DNA of 64,000 nt, taken from positions 8,681 through 72,680 of the forward strand of contig CAYOHY010000005.1 in NCBI GenBank assembly GCA_964403885.1. Direction: 5' to 3'. The translations under genes and the position numbers were made by a program. Origin of the DNA: CAYOHY01 sp964403885 (GTDB lineage Bacteria > Actinomycetota > Coriobacteriia > Anaerosomatales > PHET01). Position 1 is the stretch's first letter, and every line of letters begins with the position of its first letter. The notes under the pieces were generated by a model. That model was given only the letters and a program-made list of their open reading frames with translations, was not told where the DNA came from and made no database searches. This document shows, piece by piece, positions 1 through 9,600 of this stretch.

Positions 1-1134
1 GCCGGTTGCCACCGCGCACACACCTCGTTCTCTGAGGTGACGTGGGACAGCAACGGCACTCAGCGTAGCGCCCTTCTCGTGTCGTCGGCCAAGACGGCGA
101 CCGAGTTCTGCTACGCGTGCCACGGCAACGACGCCCCTGGTGCTTCCACCAACGTCGAGGCCGGTCTGTTCGATGCAGGCCCCTCCGGCGCCAACACTGT
201 TCCGTTGGGCGGCGGTATCCTGTACGAGACCGAGTCCACCTTCAATGGTGGCCTCAACGGCGGTGCGTTCACCGGCGTGACGTCCATGCACGACATGGAC
301 AAGGGTGCGGTCACCGACCCGATGTGGGGCGCGGGCTCCTCGGCGCCGGCAGGCAAGAACCTGTCGTGCACGAGCTGCCACGACGTCCACGGTTCGTCCA
401 ACTACCGTCTCCTCAAGGACACGGTCGAGGGCGTGCCGGTCGGCGGCTACAACGCCAGCGACACCCCGACCCCGATCGTCGTCTCGTACGAGACGAACTA
501 TCCGGTCGGCGGCTGGCTGAAGCACACCCCGGGTGCTGCTCAGATGGCGGCTTACCGTCCCAACTACACCGAGCCCAAGTACAAGATCCTGCTCGGTGGC
601 GGCGGCGCGGCCGGCCCCAACCGTTCGATGTCCACGTGGTGCTCCACCTGCCACGCGGCGTACAACGACAAGACGAGCGCGTACGACTACGGTGCGTATG
701 AGTCCAATGGCGCCATCAGCCGCGACGGCTTCGGCCAGCTCACGGTCACCGGTGCGACTCAGGCCGTTGGCTCGCGTGTCCGCCATCGTCACCCCGTCGA
801 CTCGACCGTGGTCTCCGCGAACACGGTGTCGGCCGGCTTTGGCACGAACGCCATCGTCGACTCGCTGCTTCCGCTCCAGCGCACCACCTCTACCGAGGGC
901 AATGCCGCGGACAGCGTCCAGGACTACCTCGGCTGCCTGACCTGCCACCGTGCACACGGTTCGTCCGCGGTCATGACCGGCTGGGCCAACGCCCGCCTTG
1001 TCAATCGCGCGACGATCCCCACGTGGTCGGTCGAGCCCACGACGGCCCTCCCGGCTGGCGTGAACCCGAACGTGTCCTCGGCGATCCTGCGTGTGAACAA
1101 CCGCGGCGTGTGCGAGCGTTGCCACAACAAGTAG
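1..1134 (+). CDS. Multihaem c-type cytochrome, 5' end cut by window edge
   Basis: Partial gene: the reading frame is open from base 1 and the window begins inside a haem motif (AGCH, its first Cys lying upstream). Five complete CXXCH motifs follow: CYACH near base 109, CTSCH near 367, CSTCH near 640, CLTCH near 940 and CERCH near 1111. Gly/Ser/Thr-rich spacers of 60-100 residues separate them, as in large secreted multihaem cytochromes and unlike compact c3 types. The protein ends four residues after its last haem motif. No signal peptide can be judged because the N-terminus is missing. A strong hairpin terminator follows. It probably works outside the membrane in electron transfer; the partner and direction are unknown. 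Confidence 0.9.
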   Translation, partial: AGCHRAHTSFSEVTWDSNGTQRSALLVSSAKTATEFCYACHGNDAPGASTNVEAGLFDAGPSGANTVPLGGGILYETESTFNGGLNGGAFTGVTSMHDMDKGAVTDPMWGAGSSAPAGKNLSCTSCHDVHGSSNYRLLKDTVEGVPVGGYNASDTPTPIVVSYETNYPVGGWLKHTPGAAQMAAYRPNYTEPKYKILLGGGGAAGPNRSMSTWCSTCHAAYNDKTSAYDYGAYESNGAISRDGFGQLTVTGATQAVGSRVRHRHPVDSTVVSANTVSAGFGTNAIVDSLLPLQRTTSTEGNAADSVQDYLGCLTCHRAHGSSAVMTGWANARLVNRATIPTWSVEPTTALPAGVNPNVSSAILRVNNRGVCERCHNK

Positions 1135-1166
1135 CAACCACCGCTCACAAAGCACCTGCACTGTCG

Positions 1167-1196
1167 AAGGGCCTCGGACGCAAGTCCGGGGCCCTT
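1167..1196 (+). terminator. Intrinsic terminator after the multihaem cytochrome
   Basis: A 13-bp stem (1167-1179 with 1184-1196, one G-U pair) closes a GCAA tetraloop and is followed by a short pyrimidine-rich tail. It separates the cytochrome from the promoter of the next gene. Confidence 0.8.
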
Positions 1197-1288
1197 CTGC
1201 TTTCTGTGCACATCACAGCTGCGAACGGGGACCAGATGAGAGCAGACGGATAGCAAATCGTTCAGCCCAACCCGTTGGCGGCCCGACA

Positions 1289-1330
1289 GACCTGCACAAA
1301 CGCCCCTCGCAGCCCTATACTGTGCAGGTC
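1289..1330 (+). promoter_or_regulatory. Candidate promoter flanked by a perfect 10-bp inverted repeat
   Basis: TATACT at 1316-1321 is a good -10 box, with a weak -35 (TGCACA, 1293-1298) 17 bp upstream. Two perfectly complementary 10-mers, GACCTGCACA at 1289-1298 and TGTGCAGGTC at 1321-1330, bracket the promoter with 22 bp between them (32 bp start to start, about three helical turns). This suggests a two-site operator or an RNA hairpin controlling the following surface/cytochrome genes. The regulator is not visible. Confidence 0.5.
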
Positions 1331-1398
1331 AGGGGTTGTGCCCGCGCACGGGAATCCGGCCGATGTCCCAGTGCCCCGAGGTAAGGAAGTGCATACGC

Positions 1399-2793
1399 GT
1401 GGAATCTCGCGAAGTCGCCGCTGGCGACATCCGTTCGCTGGGCCTCGTCGACGACCCCTTTCGGGTCGTGGATGACGGCTCCGGTAACGCCCCGGGCGTG
1501 AAGCTGGCCATCAATGCGGCCGCACTGCGCCTGTTCTGTGCGATCGAGGCCTCCGCGGCTGATCCGTCGCACCGCCCGATCGTCATCGAGAAGAACCGTG
1601 ACATCCCGGCGTACTACCCGGTTGCCGCGTTGGCGAGGGTCTTCTCCGGCCTCTCGGACGAGACTCCGGTCGCTGGCATCCTGCAGTCATACATCCCGCT
1701 CGACATGATGCGTGTGGGCCGAGTCCGCTCGCTGCTCAACGTGGTGTCGGGCCGTGTCGCCGGCACCGATCCCGCCGGCACCATCGGCATGTGGTCGCGT
1801 GAGGCGTTCGTCGAGCCTGACGAGTCGCTCGAGGAGTGGGCGGCGATCCGCGACACCATCACCGTCGCCGACATCCTCGACGAGATCGATCAGGACCCGC
1901 GCGCGTTTTGCGAGCGCATCTTTGGCGAGGTGGTCGAGTCCCGCTCCGGCGCCGAGAACATCGAACAGCTCATGCGCGTGTCCACGTCGCGTCAGGACCG
2001 CCTCGAGACCGACCCCGAAGAGGGTGTGGAGCTCGCCATCGCCGAGGATCCGGAGAGCGGGGATCTGCTCGACGACGCGTTCATCGTGCCGCTGGGTGAG
2101 CTCGACGCCGAGGCGCTGCCCGAGCCTGATCCGGCTACCGCTGTCGACGGGCTGATCGCCGACTACATCATCGCCTTCACCAAAGAGCATCTCTCGCCGG
2201 TGGTCGCTCGCGGCATCGCAGCGTTTCGCGCCCAGGGCGTCAACTCGATGGCCGAGGAGCTCAAGATCACCAAGGCCCCCAGCAAGACGGTGCACGCTCT
2301 CTACCGATTCGCCCGTCCGCGGTTCCGCTCCGGCGCCGTGATCTACGACCGCCTCGAGATGTGGGAGAACGTGCCCACTGAGCTGCGGACCAAGATCGTG
2401 GGCACGATGACCGAGCTTCGCTGGGCACTGAAGGACGACGCATCGCTCGTGTTGATGCTCGTTCCCGGCACCTGCCCTGAGATCGAAGAGGGCTTCGCCT
2501 CGGCGATCCATGTGTCCTGGAGCTTCAAAGACGTCGAGCCCGTCTCCCAGCCTGACTCACCCTTCGATCGTGCAATCGCCGCCGAGTGGCTCGCTTCCGC
2601 CTCGCTTTCGACCGAGGCGCCTGCGTGGGGCGATGCACTCTTCGATGCCATTCCCGAGGGTACGACGCTTGCGAGTGCAGCGACCGCCCTCTCGCGTGCG
2701 ATCGAGCACGCCGTGGATGCTGGCTTGGCCGTACCTGATCCGGCCGTCGTGGTGGCCGCGCTTGATGCGGAGAAGGAGGCTGCCCCCGCCTGA
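1399..2793 (+). CDS. Unrecognised 464-aa protein in the cytochrome cluster
   Basis: Start GTG 1399 is chosen because AAGGAAG lies about 9 bp upstream; an in-frame ATG at 1336 would add 21 residues but would lie almost on top of the expected transcript start. The product is acidic, with no signal peptide, membrane span or haem motif, so it is probably cytoplasmic. The N-terminus has GLVDDPF, reminiscent of the opening of ExeA/TniB-type AAA ATPases, and residues ~350-400 look like the later strands of such a fold. I see no Walker A loop, so it is at best a degenerate relative. Its stop overlaps the start of the next cytochrome gene by one base, so the two are translationally coupled. Function unknown. 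Confidence 0.75.
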   Translation: MESREVAAGDIRSLGLVDDPFRVVDDGSGNAPGVKLAINAAALRLFCAIEASAADPSHRPIVIEKNRDIPAYYPVAALARVFSGLSDETPVAGILQSYIPLDMMRVGRVRSLLNVVSGRVAGTDPAGTIGMWSREAFVEPDESLEEWAAIRDTITVADILDEIDQDPRAFCERIFGEVVESRSGAENIEQLMRVSTSRQDRLETDPEEGVELAIAEDPESGDLLDDAFIVPLGELDAEALPEPDPATAVDGLIADYIIAFTKEHLSPVVARGIAAFRAQGVNSMAEELKITKAPSKTVHALYRFARPRFRSGAVIYDRLEMWENVPTELRTKIVGTMTELRWALKDDASLVLMLVPGTCPEIEEGFASAIHVSWSFKDVEPVSQPDSPFDRAIAAEWLASASLSTEAPAWGDALFDAIPEGTTLASAATALSRAIEHAVDAGLAVPDPAVVVAALDAEKEAAPA

Positions 2794-5780
2794 TGCGTTC
2801 ACGCCTCTCCAGCGCCTGGGTGTGTGCGGCGGCCCTTGTGGCCGTGGCCTTCTTCAGTGCTGTCTGGGTGGGGCCCGCATGGGCAGGGCCGGCGACTCCT
2901 GCTGCCGGGTTGGCGCCTCACGTTCCGATCACCTACGACACCGACGTGTGTGCCATGTGCCATCGGACTCACTCGGCCCCCGGTGATGCGACGTGGCGCG
3001 ACTCGCTGAACCAGACGCGCACGGCGCTTGCGGCGGGAAGCCCGGGTAGTGGCGATGCGGGACTGTGTTACACGTGCCACGGCGTCGAGACTCTCGGCTC
3101 GGGCACCGATATCCAGAGCTCCTTCGACGCCACCTCCGGCCACTCGCTCGAACCCAGCCCGTCGGCGTTTGGCGTATCGCCCAAGAACTGCAGCACCTGC
3201 CACGACTCACACGGCGCGGCGCGTGTCAGCACCGGCGTGCCGTACCCTGCGCTCCTGCGCGCGCGCACCGCTTCCGGTGCGCTCGTGTACTCGGGCGATG
3301 TGGTGTGCACGGGGTGTCACGGCGTCAGGGCGGCGAGCAGCTTCCCCGGCCAAAGCGTCTGGGCCGCGTCGCCGCACTCGCGTATCGCCACTCCGGCCAG
3401 CGGGACGCGCATCGTGTGCAGCGCCTGTCACGACCCGCACGGCTCTCCCATCGCGCCGTCAATCCGCACGGCGTTGGCGACCCCGTCGGCACCCGGCACG
3501 TACACCGTCGCCGCTAACGACCGTCGCCTGTGCTTCGGCTGCCACTCGGCGAAGCTTGGTGTCTGGAACGGCTCCGCTTCCTATCCCGGCTCCTCGCACG
3601 CCTCGTCGACCGCGACCGTGACGATCTCGGGCGAGTGGGTCACCGGCACCGTCGTGCCGTTCCGGGCTGTGGGCGAGTGCCAGGTCTGCCACGCCTCGAT
3701 GGGCAAGGGCGATGCGTCGGGAACGATCATCCCCACGCTTCTCAACGCCACGGGCCGCATCCTGTGCGACACCTGCCATCGCACCGGCGGACCGGCCGTG
3801 TCGAACCTCGCGTCGCTCGCGTACTCGCCAACCACGCCGGGCAACGAGATCGTCGCCGCGTGGGGTGCCGTGACGTCCGATCGCTACGGTCGAGCCCAGG
3901 TGTTCGCCCGTGAGGCCACGTCGACCACCACTCCGGTGGGACCGCGTGACCTGTACCCCGTCACCAAGGTGGGGGACATGGCCGTGGGCGACATCGATGG
4001 CAACGGTGCCGCCGAGGCGATCGTCTCGGATCTGTCTGCGGCACGCGTGGCCATCCTCACGCAAAGCGATCTGCGCTCCGTCGTGGCCACGCTGGTCACG
4101 CTCCCCGGAGCCGCGCCGGCCGAGAAGCTCACCGTTGGCGACGTGTTCGTCGACGGCTCCGGGCTGCCTGAGCTCGTGAGCGTGACCTCGACCGGAACGG
4201 TGCGGGTGTCGCGCTACGTCGCAGGATCGCTCGTCTCGGTTGACTCGGTTGTCGTGACCGGCACGCCCATCGCGGTGGCCAGCGGCAACGTGACAGGGAC
4301 CGCGGGGGCAGACATCGTCGTCACCACGGCGGCGAACACGATGTTCATCATCACGGATTCGGCCGGCACGCTCGTGTCGCACGGTCCGTATGCGACACGA
4401 ACCAACCCGGTGTCGGTCTCTGTGGGCAACGCCGATACGGACACGTCCACCGCCGAGATCGCCGTCGGCAACGCGGGCGAGGTCAACAACATCGTCTCTC
4501 TGTATCGCGGGACCGGCGTGCGCTACGACGATGGCGGAGGGCCCCTGCCGGCCGGCGCAAGCGTCAACGCCGTGCTCATGGCCGACGTCCTTCCCGGGGT
4601 TACTCCGGGCGGCACGTCCGGCGCCGAGATCGCCGTCGCGTACGCCAACGCAAGCAACCGCACGGGCCTGCTGGTCGTTCCGCAGCCGCTGTCCACCAGC
4701 ACCACCCAGCTCTACCCGGCTGCTGACCGCTCCAACGCGCGCGCGTTGGGCTTTGGTGACACCGATGGCGACGGCGACAAGGACATCGTGGTCGCGCTCT
4801 CGGGTGCGTTCACCCGGGACGCGAGTGCGACGCCGCCGTCGATCGCCATCTACACCCCGGTGTCGCCCGGCGGTGCGACGCTCAGCTTGCAGCACACCGC
4901 GTGGGGCGCCGGCGCCGAGATGGTGTCGTCACGTGCGGCGATCGCCGTGGCCGATATGGGCGCTGTGGTGCCGTCTCGCCACCCGGCAGGCGTGGTCGCG
5001 GGTGCCCACACTCCCACGGAGACGCCGCCCTACACTCGGCATGTGGAGTGCGTGGACTGTCACAACGTTCACGAGGCCAAGAACGACTCGGCCGACACCA
5101 CGCTGATGGCAGGCGAGGAGCTGGGCGCGTGGGGCGTCTCGCGGGCGGCACTCTCGTCGACCACGCCGGTCCGCGCTCGCGCCACCGCCGAGTACGAGGT
5201 GTGCTACGCGTGCCATTCGTCGGCCGATCCCTCGGCGAACCGCAACGTCGCCTCTGAGGTCGTCACGTCGGGCATGTCGTATCACCCCATCGAGGGCCGC
5301 TCTCCCAACACGAGCGCTACCGGATCGACCCTGACCACCGCCGTGGTGGCGGGGGACCGCATCCGCTGTACGTCATGTCACGGCAACGCCGGGACCGGCG
5401 CTGCCGGTCCGCACCGTTCCCCCGCGTGGCCGCTGTTGTACAAGCGGTTCTCCGGGACGGTGGCGGTCGACTCGCAGATGGTGTGCTACGGCTGTCATGC
5501 TCCCGGCGTGTATCTGACCGGGGCCAACGACGGTGTGGGTGGAACGCGCAGCGGCTTCTACAACACCGCTGCAGGCGTGGGTAAGCCCGAGCAGCGCAAG
5601 CTTCACTCGTATCACGCCACCGCTGGCGTGGCATGTGCTGCATGTCACCTCAGTCACGGCGCACCCACCCGCCGAGCGATGCTGCGCGGCGATGCGTTCA
5701 CGTGGACCGAGCTGGCAGGCGGAGGACAGTGTGACGTGGCGTGCCATACGCCATCGACCACACATTCATACACTCGATAG
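2793..5780 (+). CDS. Secreted multihaem cytochrome with FG-GAP-like propeller insert
   Basis: 995 aa. A signal peptide (residues 1-31, cleavage after AWA) is followed by eight CXXCH motifs up to residue ~330. A region of about 400 residues (~345-730) then has no Cys motif but has FG-GAP/VCBS-like repeats, including Ca-loop-like GDIDGNG near 399 and GDTDGDGD near 655. Five more CXXCH motifs and a terminal CX3CH (CDVACH, near 980) follow, giving 14 potential haems. The protein is exported, and haems on both sides of a propeller suggest a surface electron-transfer protein with a binding module. The ATG overlaps the upstream stop (TGATG). Cytochrome identity is clear; the ligand of the propeller and the redox partner are unknown. 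Confidence 0.92.
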   Translation: MRSRLSSAWVCAAALVAVAFFSAVWVGPAWAGPATPAAGLAPHVPITYDTDVCAMCHRTHSAPGDATWRDSLNQTRTALAAGSPGSGDAGLCYTCHGVETLGSGTDIQSSFDATSGHSLEPSPSAFGVSPKNCSTCHDSHGAARVSTGVPYPALLRARTASGALVYSGDVVCTGCHGVRAASSFPGQSVWAASPHSRIATPASGTRIVCSACHDPHGSPIAPSIRTALATPSAPGTYTVAANDRRLCFGCHSAKLGVWNGSASYPGSSHASSTATVTISGEWVTGTVVPFRAVGECQVCHASMGKGDASGTIIPTLLNATGRILCDTCHRTGGPAVSNLASLAYSPTTPGNEIVAAWGAVTSDRYGRAQVFAREATSTTTPVGPRDLYPVTKVGDMAVGDIDGNGAAEAIVSDLSAARVAILTQSDLRSVVATLVTLPGAAPAEKLTVGDVFVDGSGLPELVSVTSTGTVRVSRYVAGSLVSVDSVVVTGTPIAVASGNVTGTAGADIVVTTAANTMFIITDSAGTLVSHGPYATRTNPVSVSVGNADTDTSTAEIAVGNAGEVNNIVSLYRGTGVRYDDGGGPLPAGASVNAVLMADVLPGVTPGGTSGAEIAVAYANASNRTGLLVVPQPLSTSTTQLYPAADRSNARALGFGDTDGDGDKDIVVALSGAFTRDASATPPSIAIYTPVSPGGATLSLQHTAWGAGAEMVSSRAAIAVADMGAVVPSRHPAGVVAGAHTPTETPPYTRHVECVDCHNVHEAKNDSADTTLMAGEELGAWGVSRAALSSTTPVRARATAEYEVCYACHSSADPSANRNVASEVVTSGMSYHPIEGRSPNTSATGSTLTTAVVAGDRIRCTSCHGNAGTGAAGPHRSPAWPLLYKRFSGTVAVDSQMVCYGCHAPGVYLTGANDGVGGTRSGFYNTAAGVGKPEQRKLHSYHATAGVACAACHLSHGAPTRRAMLRGDAFTWTELAGGGQCDVACHTPSTTHSYTR

Positions 5781-5845
5781 ATACAGTGAGGCCCCGCCCG
5801 CGGAACCGGACATTCCGGGGGTCCTCATGAGGAGATGATGGTGCA

Positions 5846-6637
5846 GTGGGTAAGGAAGGCACGCGTTTCACTCGCAACCGCTTGGTGTGGGGTGCCGTAG
5901 CGGCGCTCGCCTTGGCGGGAGTGATCTTCGCCGCATCCGCACTGTCGAGCCCCTCGAAGTCTGAGCCCCCCGCGCCATCCAAGCTCTCCGCGCCCATCAG
6001 GGCCGAGCAGCTCGCGCGCTCGGCGCAGCAGGCGCTCTCCGAGAACCAGACGGCCACGGCGCTCGCCGCGGCGAACCAGGCACTCAAGCTCGATCCGCAG
6101 AACGCGACCGCACAACAGGTCGTTAACTCGGCCACGACGCCGGAGCCCAGCGAGCCCGCACCGTCGAAGCCTGCCACCTCCACCACCACCAACACCGCCG
6201 CCGACGCCAAGTACCTCAAGCCGGTCAGCGACCTGGGTTCCTTGCTGCCCGCCTCGATCAGCGGATGGACGGCCGGGCAGATGGTCAAGGTCAAGCCTGA
6301 CGCGCTCGTGACGTTCGAGCCCAAGTCATCTACGGCCGCGGCCGGCAAGATCGTGCGCGTGATCTTCAACGTGCACGACCAGGGCAGCGCGTCCAAGGCG
6401 TCACAGTTCGTGACGCGCGTCGACAAGCGCGCGTACACCAAGAATCAGAGCACCGTGGATGTGGGTGCGGTCAAGGGAGCGTTCTTTGGCACCGACGGGC
6501 GCGGGGTCGCGGTCGTCGCATTCGCCAGAGGCCGCTACGCCTTCGAGCTGATCGTGGCGGTGAAGCCGGGCACCGCACCCGGCACCCTCAAGCAGCTCGC
6601 CACACAGGTCGCGGGCTCGTTCCCGGCAACGAAATAG
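5846..6637 (+). CDS. Membrane-anchored protein with TPR-like helical segment
   Basis: 263 aa. GTG 5846 has GAGGAG about 11 bp upstream, and no ATG is in frame. A basic N-terminus and a hydrophobic segment (residues ~13-32) look like a signal anchor. Residues ~50-90 (AEQLARSAQQALSEN, ANQALKLDPQNA) resemble one TPR hairpin. A Pro/Ser/Thr linker (~95-120) leads to an unrecognised C-terminal domain (~125-263) with alternating hydrophobic strands, somewhat like DUF4367- or PsbP-type sensor folds, but that is a guess. It sits between the propeller cytochrome and a large surface protein, so an envelope role is likely. Function unknown. Confidence 0.75.
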   Translation: MGKEGTRFTRNRLVWGAVAALALAGVIFAASALSSPSKSEPPAPSKLSAPIRAEQLARSAQQALSENQTATALAAANQALKLDPQNATAQQVVNSATTPEPSEPAPSKPATSTTTNTAADAKYLKPVSDLGSLLPASISGWTAGQMVKVKPDALVTFEPKSSTAAAGKIVRVIFNVHDQGSASKASQFVTRVDKRAYTKNQSTVDVGAVKGAFFGTDGRGVAVVAFARGRYAFELIVAVKPGTAPGTLKQLATQVAGSFPATK

Positions 6638-6648
6638 GTGACAGGGCG

Positions 6649-9600
6649 ATGATGTGCTCGCGCAAAGCTCTCCGACGACTGGTCCAGCTCTCTGTCGCGT
6701 GGCTGTTGGTGGTGCCCTCTGTGGCCCTCGCGTCTCCCTACACCCAGCCCGTCGAGATCTTCAGGGAGACGTTCGAGACGACGTCGACCGCGTACACGGT
6801 GTCGGCCATCCAGTCGTCCTCGCCGGCCAACTGGGAACGCATCACCAAGCGGTTCAAGAACGGTACCCGCGGACTGTGGTGCGCGGGTACGCTCGCTTCG
6901 GCGGTCACGGCGATGAAGTACCCGGCCAAGACCAGCACGTGGGCGCAGTTCGACCTCCCTCAGTTTGCAGACTACTACCAGCCGAGGGTCGACTTCGCCT
7001 ACACGATGCCCACGTTGGGGGCGAACGACGCAGAGTCGTTCGTGGTGGCGTGGAGGCAGTCGTCGTCCGGCACAAACAATATGTTCAACCGGACGCCGTG
7101 GCCCAAGACCGGCGCCAGTGCGTGGGTCACCGGCACGGCCGATCTGACCACCGGCACGCAGTCGCTGTCGCGCTCCTCGGGCAGAATCGCCTTCAAGTTC
7201 ATCGACATCGACGACACCAACCTCAGCCCTCAGCAGGGCGAGGGTACGACCATCGACGACGTCATCTTCTCCGGCTGGAAGTACGGTTCCCCGCGCAATC
7301 TTGCGTCTTCGGTGGGTACCTCGGCGATCAGACTGGACTGGACGCGTCCGTGGCGTTCGACGGCACAGACCTCCACGGAGGAGCGCCCGATCACCTACCG
7401 TGTGTGGCGCGCGCCCGGGGGCACCACCACGTGGACCGAGCTCACGGATCCCAATCGCCTGACCGCTGATCCGGCGAGCATGACCCTCAGTACGCCGATC
7501 ATCGGCGAGGGTGTCTCGTACCGCTACTCGGTGCAGGCATGGGACACGGGTGACGGGCAGGGCCTGGGCCAGGCCTCGTTGACCACCGCCACGGTTCCTG
7601 CCGTCCCGCCGGGTGTCACGCTGATCTCGCCTGCGCAGAACTTCATGCTCTCGACCGCGCCCATCCTCATCAGCGGAGGCGCGTCGGACACCGGTACCGG
7701 CGTCAACAACGTGCAGGTGCGCGTCCGCCGAGCGGACGGCAAGTGCCTCACCACTTTGGGCACCTGGTCGACCTCGGATGTGTGGTTGCCCACCACGTCG
7801 AGCGACGGATACGCCACGTGGTCTCGCACCTGGACGCCGGATGCGGAGACGCTTGCACTGGGTCAGATAGTGACCATCACCGCCAAGTCGTTCGACGGCG
7901 CCGGGATGTCGGCCACCACGGGCGGCGTCGCCTCGACGGTGCCCATGAGCGCGTCGGTGTCGCTTGCGGGCGGCGCCCCCTTCACCACGCAGCGCGTCGT
8001 GAGCGCGGCGATCTCGGCCGCCGGAGCCACCCCCACCAAGATGCGTTGGAGCGTCGATGGTGCGGCACCAAGCGGGTGGGTCAGCTACGCGACCTCGCAA
8101 TCGGTCGATCTTGGCGCCGGCGATGGCACCAAGACCGTCACGTTCGAGCTGTCCGCCGACGGCGGCACCAGTGTCGCCGCCGTGGCTTCTGACTCCATCG
8201 TCGTTCACACGAGCGTGCCGCAGGTCGTGCTCGTGACCCCGGCCGACGGCTTCGCCCTGACGTCGGGCGCGGTCGCGATCGACGCGAGCGCCACCGACGC
8301 CGGAGGGTCGATCCAGTCGGTCCAGGTGCGCGTGCGACGCAGCAGCGGTACCTCGTGGGACGGCTCGAGCTGGGTGGCGGCCGACACGTGGCTTCCCGCT
8401 AGCTTCAACGCCGCCACCTCCACCTGGAACTGCGCGTGGACGCCTGACGCGACGGTGATCGCCGCAGGCGAGATCGTCTCGGTGGTCGCGCGTGCCGTCG
8501 ATGGAGCCGGCCTGGTGGGTACCAGCCCTGCTGCATCCTCGGCCACGCCGCTCGCAGCGTCGTTGTCGCTCGACGGTGGCGCCGCGGTGAGCACCGACCT
8601 CGACGTGCTCGCCTCGATCGTCGCGACGGGCTCGCCCACGTCGATGCGGTGGCGCGTGAACGGCGGCTCCTATGGCGCCCCTCAGCCGTTCGCATCGAGT
8701 GTCTCGGTGGCCCTGCCTGCGGGCGACGGCACCAAGACCGTTGAGTTCGAGCTCACCGGACCCGGTGGTGTGGTGACCGCGTCCGACACGATCATGGTCC
8801 ACACGAGCGTCCCCGCTGTGTCGGTGTCGACGCCTCCGGGCGGCTTTGCGCTCAAGTCGGGCACCACGCACATCACCGGCACCGCGACCGATGCCGGCGG
8901 CTCGATCTCGGCTGTGGACGTGCTCATCAGGCGCGCCGACGGCCTGTGCTGGAACGGCAGCGGGTGGGTTGTGACTGAGACGTGGCTGGCGGCCTCGACC
9001 GCCAACGGCTACGCGGCGTGGTCCTACGACTGGACGCCGGCAGCTGGCGATATCGCCGCCGGCAAGATCGTCACGGTCAGCGCGCGTGCGTTCGACGCAT
9101 ACGGCCTCTCAAGCACGACGACCGGTGTCTCCTCGGCGGTGCCGGTCTCGGCCTCGATCGCACTTGCGGGCGGCGCGCCCTTCTCGGGTTCTGCGACGAT
9201 CCCTGTGGCGATCTCGGCGGTGGGGGCCACGCACATGCGGCACAGTGCCGATGGCGGCCCCATGTCGTCGTGGGTGGCCTTCAGCAGCGCCTCGACCGTC
9301 ACCGTGACTCCGGCCGATGGCGTCAAGACCGTGACCTTCGAGTTCTCCTCGGATGGCGGCACGACCGTTGCGGCTACCGCCTCCGATGACATCGTGGTCG
9401 ACGGGTCCATCCCGGTGGTCGCGATCACGGCGCCGCAAGCGCAGTTCCTCACCACGGCGACGCCCGTGATCCAGGGAACGGCCACCGATACCGTCTCCGG
9501 CGTGAGCGGCGTGAAGGTGCGGATCAGCAGCAATGGCGAGTACTTCAACGGCATCGCGTGGCAGCCTGAGGCGTTCGACCTCACAGCCACCTCTGACGAC

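Noticed and set aside
6535..8871. 778-codon open frame on the minus strand across the Ig-repeat gene
   Set aside because: It is antisense to a convincing secreted protein, is Arg/His/Gly-rich as expected for reverse-frame GC-rich DNA, and has no ribosome binding site or domain.
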